This document shows, piece by piece, positions 49,435-58,219 of a DNA stretch of 64,000 nucleotides (position 1 is its first letter; the number at the start of each line of letters is the position of its first letter). The notes under the pieces were generated by a model. That model was not told where the DNA came from, did not search any database, and worked only from the letters and a program-made list of their open reading frames with translations. Both the position numbers and the translations under genes were made by a program. The DNA lies in the NCBI GenBank assembly GCA_039180865.1, contig JBCDCZ010000002.1, positions 5,118-69,117 on the forward strand. Direction: 5' to 3'. Source of the stretch: JBCDCU01 sp039180865. GTDB taxonomy: Bacteria; Pseudomonadota; Alphaproteobacteria; Rhizobiales; JACESI01.

Positions 49435-50331
49435 TTATCTTTCCTCTCGTGTTTCCGCCGCTGGATGGGAGAGCAGGACCTTATTAGTGAGCCCCGGTGC
49501 GGCGAGCATTGCATGCGCTTTTGCACCTTCGCTGAGTGGCAGCACTGTCTCAATTAACGGGTAAAGCGTTCCGTCGGCGAGCCAGCCGACAATGCGCTCA
49601 AGATCCGCCTCGGTGGGCGCGTTTTCGACTACAATCGGCGTGATTCCGCGGGCCGTCTGAAACTGACCGCCGGGCTTCCACCATTCCGGGATAACTGTTG
49701 CATAAGCGCCCCCGTCCCTGACTGTCGCAAATGCCGCGAGCGCGTGCGCCGCGCCTCTCACATCAATCGCGGCATCAACCGATGATGGTGCCGGATTGTC
49801 GACCACGGTCAGACCGAGGGCTCTGGCGATCTCGCCCGCTGCCCTACCGACGGCGCCGTCGAGATTGTTCACATGAACTGTTTGCCCCGGTGTCAGTTTT
49901 AAGGCTTCAACACTGTTGAGTGCGGTAATGGAGGCAAGCGGAGCGGCAGCGGCCATTTCAAGTGCAACTGTGTCGGAGAGTTTCACCACTTGGGATTTCG
50001 GAAGAACAACAACTTCTTGATGCGTTCCGACACGGGATGATGGCTGCTTGCTCATCACCATCACACGGTCGCCCACGGCGAGGCCCCGCACATCGGGACC
50101 AACGGCTTCAACCCGACCTGCACCGTCCCAGCCGAGCACCATCGGAAAACGCTCCGCTTCATCGGGCAGGATGGCGCCCGCCCGTACGCCAAGATCGACC
50201 GGGTTCACTGCTGAGAGGTGCAAGCGAACTGCGACTTTATCGCCGGAGCTTTCGTCGATTTTCGGTTCTGCCATGTCCGCGAGATGCAGCACATCCGGGT
50301 TACCATATTTCTCGAGAATAAGAGCCTTCAT
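49435..50331 (-). CDS. Zinc-less medium-chain dehydrogenase/quinone-reductase-like protein
   Basis: This 298-residue protein of the zeta-crystallin (NADPH:quinone reductase) type, medium-chain superfamily, shows VLGWDGAGRVEAVGPDVRGLAVGDRV in the N-terminal GroES-like domain. The Rossmann part has a modified glycine loop, VHVNNLDGAVGRAAGEIA. No catalytic or structural zinc cysteines are seen. It is shorter than the usual 320-330. It may reduce quinones or enones. ATG 50331 is 112 bp from the divergent HxlR gene, which probably represses it; HxlR regulators commonly respond to quinones or electrophiles. Confidence 0.88.
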   Translation of the reverse strand: MKALILEKYGNPDVLHLADMAEPKIDESSGDKVAVRLHLSAVNPVDLGVRAGAILPDEAERFPMVLGWDGAGRVEAVGPDVRGLAVGDRVMVMSKQPSSRVGTHQEVVVLPKSQVVKLSDTVALEMAAAAPLASITALNSVEALKLTPGQTVHVNNLDGAVGRAAGEIARALGLTVVDNPAPSSVDAAIDVRGAAHALAAFATVRDGGAYATVIPEWWKPGGQFQTARGITPIVVENAPTEADLERIVGWLADGTLYPLIETVLPLSEGAKAHAMLAAPGLTNKVLLSHPAAETREER

Positions 50332-50406
50332 GGATGCCTCCGTTCCGGCGCGCCTGTTTGAAAGCGCGTCAGGGGTTGAGATGAGGCATTCTATTGGTCA
50401 CATATA

Positions 50407-50429
50407 GTTACTCATGAAAAGTGGGTACC
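50407..50429. promoter_or_regulatory. Imperfect inverted repeat before the HxlR gene
   Basis: GTTACTCA (50407-50414) and TGGGTACC (50422-50429) are an imperfect inverted repeat around a 7-bp spacer. This resembles GTACT...AGTAC-type sites of HxlR regulators. It lies 14 bp before the HxlR start and within the gap to the divergent quinone-reductase gene. Confidence 0.35.
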
Positions 50430-50443
50430 TTCAGGTAACCGGT

Positions 50444-50848
50444 ATGTCAGATGAAAACAGGGATGAAGAAGACCGGCGACACGCTGATCATGCGACCGGT
50501 TTTGAATGCTGGGGCGTCTATAGCCGTGAATGCGCTACGCGCCGCACGCTCATGCGAATTGCCGACAAATGGACAATTCTGATCATCGGCCGCCTCACGC
50601 AACGGGCTTGCCGCTTTGGCGAACTCCGTCGCTCGATCGAAGGCATTTCATCGAAGGTGTTGACCGAGCACCTGAGGGAATTGGAAAAAGACGGGCTGCT
50701 AACCCGCACCGTCGAGCCGACTTCGCCGCCATCTGTGACCTATGAGCTAACCGATCTTGGCGTAAGCCTCGGGGCTGTAGCGCTCTCCATCAAAGAATGG
50801 GCCGAACACCACGCCGACGAAATCGAAAGGCATTCGCGGAGCATGTGA
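50444..50848 (+). CDS. HxlR-family transcriptional regulator
   Basis: This 134-residue winged-helix regulator carries the HxlR core: LMRIADKWTILIIGRLTQRACRFGELRRSIEGISSKVLTEHLRELEKDGLLTR, then the wing PPSVTYELTDLGVSL. A Cys at about residue 30 (SRECATRRTLM) sits where thiol-based sensing occurs in YodB/QorR-type members. The start is ATG 50444 with AGGTAA upstream; the earlier in-frame ATG at 50414 lies inside the candidate operator. It is divergent from the quinone-reductase-like gene, its likely target. Confidence 0.9.
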   Translation: MSDENRDEEDRRHADHATGFECWGVYSRECATRRTLMRIADKWTILIIGRLTQRACRFGELRRSIEGISSKVLTEHLRELEKDGLLTRTVEPTSPPSVTYELTDLGVSLGAVALSIKEWAEHHADEIERHSRSM

Positions 50849-50981
50849 GCTTTTAGCAAGCAGCGTAGCATCTACATGCTGCCAAATCATGATCGGCTCA
50901 CACAATGTGCACCGAGAGGCGAACCCACTCTTCGCCAGACAAAACGATATCACGACAATCCGGTTCGACGTGTGTCCACTC

Positions 50982-52145
50982 CTATTCCGGAACTATTTTT
51001 CCAGGCAATGAGTTCACCGTCATCGTTTCCGATGGCTGGAAATGGATGACCGAACGGATCGACTCTCCCGCTTTCAGAAGATCGAATGCGGTGTTGATCT
51101 GATTATGGGTCATGTGGTGCGTGATGTAGGGATCCACGCTGAAATCACCGCGCAACCATTCATCGACCATGCCGGGAAGCTGGCTGCGACCGAGAACACC
51201 GCCGAAGGCCGTTCCGCGCCAGACGCGGCCCGTCACCAATTGGAACGGTCGGGTTGATATTTCCTGCCCGGCACCTGCAACGCCAATCACCGTGCATTCG
51301 CCCCAACCTTTATGGCAGGCTTCAAGGGCAGCGCGCATCAGGTCGACATTGCCGACGGCCTCGAATGTGTAATCGAGCCCCCCTCCGGTCATCTCAACGA
51401 GCACATCCTGGATCGGCGCATCATAGTCTTTCGGATTGATGCACTCAGTTGCCCCAAGCGCCATGGCAAGCGGGAACTTTGATGTATTGATATCAATACC
51501 GATGATCTTGGAGGCGCCATTCATGACGGCACCCTGGATCACGGCCATGCCGACGGCGCCGAGACCGAAGACTGCGACGGTTGCACCGGCCTCCACCTTG
51601 GCAGTGTTACGCACAGCGCCCATGCCGGTCGGCACGGCGCAGCCCATAACCGATGCTTTGGAAAGGGGCGCTTCCTTTGAGATCTTTGACACCGCAATCT
51701 CGGGTAGCACGGTGTATTCACTGAACGTGCTCGTCCCCATATAGTGCAGGATCTGCTTACCCTTGTAGGAAAAGCGAGACGTTCCGTCCGGCATTACCCC
51801 GGCACCCTGGGTCTTGCGAATGGTCTGGCAGAGATTAGTCTTGCCGGACTTGATGTAAGGATCGTTCGGATCTTCAGGAATATAAAGCGGGATAACGTGG
51901 TCGCCCGGGACAACCGACGTCACGCCCTTACCAACCTCTTCAACGATGCCGCAGCCTTCATGACCCAGGATGCAAGGAAACAATCCCTCCGGGTCTTCGC
52001 CTGAAAGGGTAAAGACATCGGTGTGGCAAAGGCTCGTCGTCACAATCCGGACCAGAACCTCACCCTCTTTCGGGCCTTCAAGATCGATTTCCTCGATTTC
52101 CAGGGGCCGGTTTGGCTCCCATGCAATCGCCGCACGTGTCTTCAT
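50982..52145 (-). CDS. Class III alcohol dehydrogenase-like enzyme lacking structural-zinc cysteines
   Basis: This is a 387-residue S-(hydroxymethyl)glutathione dehydrogenase-type enzyme. Catalytic-zinc ligands C40 (SLCHTD), H62 (GHEGCG) and C169 (VMGCAVPTG) are kept, as is the NAD loop GLGAVGMAV. The structural-zinc loop, usually C-x2-C-x2-C-x7-C, reads IPEDPNDPYIKSGKTNLC here. D92, D95 and I98 replace three cysteines and only C106 stays. The protein would need one zinc per subunit instead of two. ATG 52145 has GGGAGAAG upstream. It is third in the operon after a COG0523 GTPase and DUF1826 gene, 25 bp behind the latter. Formaldehyde-glutathione oxidation is likely but not certain given the change. 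Confidence 0.9.
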   Translation of the reverse strand: MKTRAAIAWEPNRPLEIEEIDLEGPKEGEVLVRIVTTSLCHTDVFTLSGEDPEGLFPCILGHEGCGIVEEVGKGVTSVVPGDHVIPLYIPEDPNDPYIKSGKTNLCQTIRKTQGAGVMPDGTSRFSYKGKQILHYMGTSTFSEYTVLPEIAVSKISKEAPLSKASVMGCAVPTGMGAVRNTAKVEAGATVAVFGLGAVGMAVIQGAVMNGASKIIGIDINTSKFPLAMALGATECINPKDYDAPIQDVLVEMTGGGLDYTFEAVGNVDLMRAALEACHKGWGECTVIGVAGAGQEISTRPFQLVTGRVWRGTAFGGVLGRSQLPGMVDEWLRGDFSVDPYITHHMTHNQINTAFDLLKAGESIRSVIHFQPSETMTVNSLPGKIVPE

Positions 52146-52170
52146 CGTTCTTCTCCCATTCCTCTTCCAA

Positions 52171-52824
52171 TCAGTGATAGACCCGTTGCACCGGCCTGTT
52201 CTCAAGATCATTCACCGGATCGAGCACAAGAACGAGGCGTGTTTCGCCCGTTCCCTCGATCGGGGGTGAGCGATGCAGAAGCCCCGATTTCGACCCGTCA
52301 GGCCAGAGCGTGCCGCGCAGCACCATGGGCGCGCCGGTCGCGACCGTAAAGACACGGCGCGGCTCTTCTCCATCGGTTGAGATGCCGTACTGGGTGCCTG
52401 TTCCGCGATAGGTGCAGATCATGCGGGCAAGGATCGAATCGATATGAAATTTCCGGCAGGCATTCGTCGTCACCACATCAAGGCGCATGCGCATATAGTG
52501 AACCGCCATCAGATCCGAAAAGAGACGGGACATATCGGCAATGTCCTCAACGAGCAAATCTCGCTCAGGATCGTCGGGCGTACCGGCAATCTGGCAAAGC
52601 TGATACACAGCCTCCAAGACAGAATCGCCGTGAAGAACCACCCTGCCCTGCGGCAGGTATTTGGGATCGAGCCCAGCCACCCAATCCTTGAGGTCCGGCG
52701 CCATTTGCCGGTTCCAGATCGCGGCAGCACAGCCTGGGCGATGGATGGCGTTCAGCCCCTCCGGCGTATGGGCCATGCCGACACCGACCACAGCCTCTTC
52801 AACAATGTCGCCAACAAGCATCAT
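52171..52824 (-). CDS. DUF1826 family protein
   Basis: This is a 217-residue protein matching DUF1826. It shows AIWNRQMAPDLKDWV, DPERDLLVEDIADMSRLFSDLMAVHYMRMRLDVV, then FHIDSILARMICTYRGTGTQY and GLLHRSPPIEGTGETRLVLVLD. The FHID and LLHRSPP segments, rich in His and Asp, suggest a metal-dependent oxygenase-like double-stranded beta helix, though no activity is known. DUF1826 genes often sit next to COG0523 zinc-chaperone genes, as here. The start overlaps the GTPase stop (TAATGATG), so the two are translationally coupled. Confidence 0.86.
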   Translation of the reverse strand: MMLVGDIVEEAVVGVGMAHTPEGLNAIHRPGCAAAIWNRQMAPDLKDWVAGLDPKYLPQGRVVLHGDSVLEAVYQLCQIAGTPDDPERDLLVEDIADMSRLFSDLMAVHYMRMRLDVVTTNACRKFHIDSILARMICTYRGTGTQYGISTDGEEPRRVFTVATGAPMVLRGTLWPDGSKSGLLHRSPPIEGTGETRLVLVLDPVNDLENRPVQRVYH

Positions 52825-54038
52825 TATTCTGCCGCCTCCTGTACACGTCTCCAAAGCGGGAACGGATCCGGGTAATCCGGCAGGTCTTCGACCGATGATG
52901 CGGTCTCTGACGGAACCAGACAGCTATCAAGGCGAGCCTTCAATTCCTGCCAATCGATCTCTGCGCCGATGAAAACAATCTCCTGGCGGCGGTCGCCCCA
53001 TGGCTCTTTAAAGTGGGCGTTCATGTAAGCCTTGGCAGCTTCATGGGTCGGGCGGCGTTCTTTCGGGACCGATACCCACCAATTCCCCAGGGGAGAGACT
53101 GAGGAGAGCGCTCCGGCAAGCGAGAATTCCGCCACCCATTCAGGCCGCGTGGCAATCCAGAAATGACCCTTCGCACGGATGACACCCGGAAGCTCATTGT
53201 TGAGAACGTCCGCGATCTTTTCGGGCACGAAAGGCTGGCGTGCGCGATAGACAAAGGATGTGACGCCATATTCTTCCGTCTCCGGCACATGATCGGCGAA
53301 ACCGTAAAGTTCCTTCGCCCACATCGGGTGCTCGTGGGCTTTTTGGAAATCGAAGAGACCGGTCTCAAGAATGGTATCAGCCGAAACATTGGAATGATCC
53401 GTCTCGATGATCTTCGCGTCACCATTGAGACTGCGAATGATCTTGCGCGCCGCATCCACCCGTTCCGGACCCGCGTCGCTCACCTTGTTGAGGATCACCA
53501 CATCAGCGAACTCGATCTGATCTGTCAGAAGATGAACAAGGGTCCGGTTATCCTCTTCGCCGAGGGTCTCGCCCCTGTCGTGGAGGAAGTCGTGGGAGGC
53601 GTAATCTTTCAGAAGGTTTACGGCATCTACGACCGTTACCATCGTATCGAGTCTTGAGACATCGGAGAGGCTCACGCCCTTTTCATCTACGAACTCAAAG
53701 GTCGCGGCAACGGGAAGCGGCTCGGAGATCCCAGTCGATTCAATCAGGAGATAATCAAACCGGTCTTCCTGAGCCAAACGGCCGACTTCCGCCAGAAGAT
53801 CATCGCGGAGTGTGCAGCAAATGCAGCCATTCGACATTTCAACGAGTGTCTCGTCGGTGCGGCTTAACTCGGTATCTGCGCGCACGAGATCGGCGTCGAT
53901 GTTGACTTCCGACATGTCATTGACGATCACGGCGACGCGGCGGCCTTCGCGGTTGTTCAAAACGCGATTGAGCAATGTGGTTTTTCCAGCGCCCAAAAAG
54001 CCGGATAGAACGGTGACCGGAAGTCGTGTATCAGCCAT
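52824..54038 (-). CDS. COG0523 (CobW/ZigA-type) metallochaperone GTPase
   Basis: This is a 404-residue G3E GTPase. Walker A GFLGAGKTT is at residues 13-21, the metal-binding CICC is at 72-75 (SNGCICCTLRDD), and ESTGISEP and NKVSDA serve guanine recognition. A CobW_C domain follows (VTSFVYRARQPFVPEKIADVL; KGHFWIATRP). The long insert and the C-terminal GAEIDWQELKARLDSCL match the ZigA/YciC branch used in zinc limitation. ATG 54038 has AAGGAG upstream. It is the first gene of the operon with DUF1826 and the zinc-poor dehydrogenase, divergent from an Rrf2 gene across a perfect inverted repeat. Which enzyme it loads is unknown. Confidence 0.92.
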   Translation of the reverse strand: MADTRLPVTVLSGFLGAGKTTLLNRVLNNREGRRVAVIVNDMSEVNIDADLVRADTELSRTDETLVEMSNGCICCTLRDDLLAEVGRLAQEDRFDYLLIESTGISEPLPVAATFEFVDEKGVSLSDVSRLDTMVTVVDAVNLLKDYASHDFLHDRGETLGEEDNRTLVHLLTDQIEFADVVILNKVSDAGPERVDAARKIIRSLNGDAKIIETDHSNVSADTILETGLFDFQKAHEHPMWAKELYGFADHVPETEEYGVTSFVYRARQPFVPEKIADVLNNELPGVIRAKGHFWIATRPEWVAEFSLAGALSSVSPLGNWWVSVPKERRPTHEAAKAYMNAHFKEPWGDRRQEIVFIGAEIDWQELKARLDSCLVPSETASSVEDLPDYPDPFPLWRRVQEAAE

Positions 54039-54071
54039 AGTACGGCACTCCTTCTGAGGGGGAATTTTCAC

Positions 54072-54088
54072 GTAACTTACACAGTTAC
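54072..54088. promoter_or_regulatory. Perfect inverted repeat between COG0523 and Rrf2 genes
   Basis: GTAACT-TACAC-AGTTAC is a perfect 6+5+6 inverted repeat in the 106-bp gap between the metallochaperone operon and the divergent Rrf2 gene. Further GTTAC and CTTAC half-sites occur at 54091-54115. It is the best candidate binding site for the Rrf2 protein, or for a zinc regulator. Confidence 0.5.
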
Positions 54089-54144
54089 TAGACTTACGCA
54101 ACTGCCATTGTTACGAGACTTGTGAAATCTGAGGATAGCTTTTT

Positions 54145-54555
54145 ATGAAGCGCAATAGCCGCCTTTCCCTGGCGCTCCACACACTCGGCCATATGGCGAC
54201 GGAACCTGACGCACCGCGCACATCTGCCGACATAGCGGCCCATGCGGGGACGAACCCGGTTGTCGTGCGCCGGGTCCTTGGCACGCTCAGGAAAGCGGGC
54301 CTTTTGACATCAGAAAAAGGCCATTCCGGCGGCTGGCAGCTCGCGAAATCCCCGCGCGAAATCACCCTTGCCGATATCTATCTCGCCTTGGATGAACGCC
54401 TGATTACGACCGATGATGACGAGCACAGCCACGATTGTTCGCTCGAGCATGCGCTTCACCATCAGGTCCTGACTGTGATGGAAGATATCGAGCGCAGCCT
54501 GATCGAGCGTCTTTCAGCGACGACTATTGCCGATATTTGTGAAACGGCGACCTAG
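54145..54555 (+). CDS. Rrf2-family transcriptional regulator with His/Cys-rich loop
   Basis: This is a 136-residue winged-helix Rrf2 protein (SLALHTLGHMATEPDAPRTSADIAAHAGTNPVVVRRVLGTLRKAG, then SEKGHSGGWQLAKSPREITLADIY). Rrf2 members such as NsrR and IscR hold an Fe-S cluster with three Cys. Here there are only two Cys, widely spaced, one within EHSHDCSLEHALHHQ. That His-rich stretch could bind a metal such as zinc. It faces the metallochaperone operon, so zinc-responsive control is an attractive inference. ATG 54145 lies 106 bp from the divergent start. Confidence 0.9.
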   Translation: MKRNSRLSLALHTLGHMATEPDAPRTSADIAAHAGTNPVVVRRVLGTLRKAGLLTSEKGHSGGWQLAKSPREITLADIYLALDERLITTDDDEHSHDCSLEHALHHQVLTVMEDIERSLIERLSATTIADICETAT

Positions 54556-54647
54556 AGCACCCTTGTAGTCTAACGCCCTAAGCCGCCGCCACGCCTCACC
54601 TCTTATAAGGCCCGTTACCTTGATTGACCTTCATTAGGAGCTGCTGA

Positions 54648-55469
54648 TCAGACCAGAGCGATCAGGCGGCACGGCCCGCCAGTACCGCCCACATGTTTGG
54701 GTGCACCGACCACAAGGGTCGCACCAGTTGCGGGCAACTCATCAAGATTTGCGATGTTCTCAACGGCCCACCGGTTCGCGGGAAGCCATGTGTAATGGGT
54801 GATGAAATCAGCCGAGATGCCGTAGTCGATCGAAAGCGTATCGACGGCAATGCCAACGACTTCCGCTTCTTCGAGAAGCATTTTGACGGCCTCCACGTGA
54901 AAGCCCGGAAAGTGCATCTTTCCGGCATCGTCGGCATTGCGGAATTTCGGTGTACCGAGGCGCTTCTGCCAACCTGCATTTTGCGCGACACAGGCACCCT
55001 GTGGAATAGGTCCGTGCTTGCCGATCCAGGCTTTCAGGTCATCCGGAGTGATTTGCGCATCCGGATCAACATCCGCCTTTTCCTTGATATCAACGATTGC
55101 CAGCGGAGCAACGAGGGATTCGACCGGAACTTCATCAATGGACGCGCCGCCATCGGTAAAGTGCAAAGGCGCATCGATATGGGTTCCCGTATGCTCGTTT
55201 ACGCGCAACGACTTCAGATTGAATTTGTGGGTGGCGTAAGTGAAGACATCCTCATCGAAAAATTGCTGCTCACCGAAATAGGTCGGGAAATCGTGGGTAA
55301 GCGTGTGAGTGAGATCGACCGCCTTTGTTGCCACTTGCGCCAGAACCGGGCGCGGCGAAAGCGTGGATGCGGCGACCAAAGCTGCCCCTGTAGCGGCAGA
55401 TCCACGAAAGAAGTCGCGCCTGCTCAACGCTTTTCCTTTGACATATTCCATGATGACTGGATGGCACAT
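54648..55469 (-). CDS. Tat-exported cyclase-family (kynurenine-formamidase-like) hydrolase
   Basis: This is a 273-residue protein of the cyclase/kynurenine formamidase superfamily (PF04199 type). The metal motif HTGTHIDAPLHF at about residues 93-104 is the family hallmark. A twin-arginine leader (SRRDFFRGSAATGAALVAAST) precedes it. Typical cytosolic members hydrolyse N-formylkynurenine or isatin; this exported one probably acts on another amide or ester. The later VGIAVDTLSIDYG and LPATGATLVVGAPKHVGGTGGP also match. ATG 55469 has GGGGAGAGG upstream; ATG 55451 is an alternative. It is convergent with the Rrf2 gene and 150 bp upstream of the MFS gene stop. Confidence 0.88.
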   Translation of the reverse strand: MCHPVIMEYVKGKALSRRDFFRGSAATGAALVAASTLSPRPVLAQVATKAVDLTHTLTHDFPTYFGEQQFFDEDVFTYATHKFNLKSLRVNEHTGTHIDAPLHFTDGGASIDEVPVESLVAPLAIVDIKEKADVDPDAQITPDDLKAWIGKHGPIPQGACVAQNAGWQKRLGTPKFRNADDAGKMHFPGFHVEAVKMLLEEAEVVGIAVDTLSIDYGISADFITHYTWLPANRWAVENIANLDELPATGATLVVGAPKHVGGTGGPCRLIALV

Positions 55470-55618
55470 GACACCTCTCCCCTGTGCGTGCGTGACCGGA
55501 TATCCGCTTTATCAAGCGGGTCGCGCAAACGAGGTTATGTTATACAATACCAACGAGCAATTCACATTCTTCCAGATGGATCGGGAGTTCGTGGGACGGC
55601 GCCTGGTTTCGTGACCCA

Positions 55619-56854
55619 TCATTTTTTGTTTAAGATAGATCTCGCGCAATCATCAACGGGCCTTCGTGACTCGTTTTCAAAAAGCTGCACATACTGAAGC
55701 CCCAAGAACAAACCCGCCGACGAAATCAGGCCCGCAAAACAAAGAATGATTGAAAGGCCGAGACTATCGAGAAGGCTGGTGCTCACTCCTGCAATCACCA
55801 GAAAAACAAGTGCTTCGAGGCTCGTAAAGCTCGCTAGATCCGTTGCTTGCCGTCCGGGGCGGCACAATCCGAGAAGAATAGTGCGGTTGGCGGTAAAGGT
55901 CGCATAGACGACAAGGTTTGCCCACAAAATGGAGGCCACGATTAAGATCGGGCCAATCTCGTTCAGAGCGAGAAATGCAAACGCCAAAGCGGCGATGACA
56001 TTGAGGCTTCCAATACCGATCAGAACACGGAACCCGCCAAACAGATCGATCAGCGGCTTTGCGAGCAACGCGCCTGTAAAGCCGAGCAAATTGCCGAAGA
56101 CCAGACTTATGAGACCGCTTTCAGAAACACTGAAACCGGCATCAATCAGCAGAACGGATTTCGCTCCGAACGGCACCACAATAGACGCGCTCACCAAGCT
56201 CGAAACAATGAAAAGGCGCGAGACTTCTTTTTGCCTTAGGATCGAAAACTGCGAAAGTAAGCTCGGTTTCGTCTCAGGATCCAAGGCTGGTCCGAATGAC
56301 AAGAAACTGTAAGCGATGACCAAAAGCACAACGGAACAGATCAGAAGAGTTGCGACAACACTTTGCCAGCCAAGCGAGCCAAGAAGGTAAAGCACGCCAG
56401 CGCCAAGACTGAAACCAGCGAGCGCAGAAGCCGCAGCCTGCACAGACGCACCCTTTGAGTGATCGCGCTTATCGAGCCCTTCTGCAATCATCCCGCCAAG
56501 CGATGTCAGCGCCGTTCCAAGGGCAATGAAAAGCAAAACAGCAATAACAATAATCTGTATGGCGTCGGTTTCAGGATTCGTCGTCAACAAAGCTGCCAAA
56601 AGTAATGAGACCGCAAGCTGACTGCCGAGTATCCATATGCGGAAGCGTGGTTGGCCCCTCACCCGGAAACGATCGATCAGCGGTGCCCATATAAATCGCA
56701 GTGTAAACGGTATACCGGCGATAAAAATCAATGCGATTAGCGAGGATGAGGCTCCTGCCTCGCGCAGGAATAGAGCAATACCCTGGGACGCGAACTGAGC
56801 GATCAAAGCACAGGCAAACGATATTGTGCCCAACGTGACTAAGAGTGGCTTCAC
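55619..56854 (-). CDS. RhtX/FptX-like MFS siderophore importer (locus B)
   Basis: This 411-residue MFS permease of the AmpG/RhtX/FptX group has about 12 helices. The motif RFIWAPLIDRFR is the counterpart of KFLWAPLIDRYK in the fusion protein of locus A. RhtX and FptX import rhizobactin 1021 and pyochelin respectively; by analogy this protein would carry a ferric siderophore over the inner membrane. The start is GTG 56854 with AGGA about 10 bases upstream. It is the second gene of the SIP - MFS unit of locus B (80 bp after SIP). Similarity to locus A is in fold and motifs, not near identity. Confidence 0.88.
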   Translation of the reverse strand: MKPLLVTLGTISFACALIAQFASQGIALFLREAGASSSLIALIFIAGIPFTLRFIWAPLIDRFRVRGQPRFRIWILGSQLAVSLLLAALLTTNPETDAIQIIVIAVLLFIALGTALTSLGGMIAEGLDKRDHSKGASVQAAASALAGFSLGAGVLYLLGSLGWQSVVATLLICSVVLLVIAYSFLSFGPALDPETKPSLLSQFSILRQKEVSRLFIVSSLVSASIVVPFGAKSVLLIDAGFSVSESGLISLVFGNLLGFTGALLAKPLIDLFGGFRVLIGIGSLNVIAALAFAFLALNEIGPILIVASILWANLVVYATFTANRTILLGLCRPGRQATDLASFTSLEALVFLVIAGVSTSLLDSLGLSIILCFAGLISSAGLFLGLQYVQLFENESRRPVDDCARSILNKK

Positions 56855-56933
56855 TTATGACATTCCTAAGAGGTGTAAGGTGAGCTAAGCGCTACAACCT
56901 GCAGGCAGAGACCATTGACGCCGTAAGCGCCAA

Positions 56934-57998
56934 TCAACTGCCATATCCCGGGTGACCCTCGCGCCAATATGCAACGCTAAGCTGCTTATCTTTTCCAAGA
57001 CCAAGATCCTGCTTGAAAAAGGTCCGAGCCGCTTGGGCGCATCCAAATTCTCCAGCAAAAAAACCAAAGCCAGGCTGCTTCTGGTTCATGAGCTCTTGCA
57101 GTTGTTTCATGAGTATTTCTGGATCGTTTTCGGGTGCGCTCTGTATCTCGAAACCGGTCATGGGAGGCAGATAATCAGAGAGCCTGAAGTCGTGCGGACA
57201 GCAAACTAAAATATCGCCGACGGCGGTGTCAGGTATGGTCTTAAGGAGCCTCGTCAGCGAGCCAAGACCTGTCATATCCACACAAATCAGGTAGCGGTCG
57301 GCCGGGGGTAAAGCATTGATCCCGGCAGGTCCCATTGCTCCGACCTGCTCGCCGCGCTTGGCGCAGCCCGCCCATTTCGAAATCAAACCGTCTCCATGGC
57401 TCACAATATCCAATGAAACCTCGTCATTTGCAGGATCAAACGCCGACACCGTCACAAATCTCACATGCAACAGGTCATCGCCTTTCGGCCAGACCGGCGT
57501 CCCATTAGCCGCCATGGTCGGCCAGACCGGAAGCCGATGAACGCTCTGTGGCATCATCAGGCGCAAATGGATCCCATCACCCATGTGATCTGAAAAACCG
57601 GGAAAGGCGAGCGTCACCCTCACCAGATTTCGATGCAGTTCAACCCGGTTGCGGACCGTGAGGACATGAAAATTCGGAGGCAATGCACCGACTTTTGCCA
57701 TTTCACCTGTCCAGCGCAGGTTGCGGGCAGCATTTTCGTCAACTTCGGCAACATGCTCTGCAATTTCTTCTTTAAAGAAACCGAGCGCGGCCGGATTCGG
57801 CGCCTTTATGGCGAACCGTATACTTACATCCGAGACATGAAAATCAACGCGAAATGCGTTGTGCTCGATGTATCGGACGCCATCGTCATCGACCTGCATC
57901 GTCATGTCATGGTCGCGTTTAAGATGGTCGACAAAATTGTCGAGAATTTTTGCGGCAGATTGGGTTTCAACCTGGGCCTCGGTATAAGAACTGGTCAA
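56934..57998 (-). CDS. Siderophore-interacting flavoreductase (SIP), locus B
   Basis: This 354-residue protein has a DUF2218-like N-terminal part (residues about 15-95, ending RNLRWTG), an FAD-binding part (LPVWPTMAANG, HVRFVTVSAF) and an NAD(P)H part (AGEFGCAQAARTFFKQDLGLGKDKQ; LSVAYWREGHPG at the end). It should reduce ferric siderophores with NAD(P)H and FAD so that iron is released. It corresponds clearly to residues 405-751 of the locus A fusion. The start is TTG 57998 with GGGGGT upstream. It is first in the minus-strand unit with the MFS gene, divergent from the AraC gene 290 bp away. Confidence 0.92.
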   Translation of the reverse strand: MTSSYTEAQVETQSAAKILDNFVDHLKRDHDMTMQVDDDGVRYIEHNAFRVDFHVSDVSIRFAIKAPNPAALGFFKEEIAEHVAEVDENAARNLRWTGEMAKVGALPPNFHVLTVRNRVELHRNLVRVTLAFPGFSDHMGDGIHLRLMMPQSVHRLPVWPTMAANGTPVWPKGDDLLHVRFVTVSAFDPANDEVSLDIVSHGDGLISKWAGCAKRGEQVGAMGPAGINALPPADRYLICVDMTGLGSLTRLLKTIPDTAVGDILVCCPHDFRLSDYLPPMTGFEIQSAPENDPEILMKQLQELMNQKQPGFGFFAGEFGCAQAARTFFKQDLGLGKDKQLSVAYWREGHPGYGS

Positions 57999-58219
57999 TT
58001 TTTACCCCCAACGCCTGTCTCACGACGACCCTTGGTCCATGGTGAAGGCTACCCGCGCCCACAACGCAAACTGCGCGAAACCTGACGTCCCAATCCTTGG
58101 TTTTCCGAGAAACTGGCCGTCTTAACAGATTGCCCCGCGATAACGAAAACGGGGCCGTACTCGCGTTTATTACCTATCGAAAATCATTTGGATCAAGCTG
58201 CCATTTTAAAATATGATAA

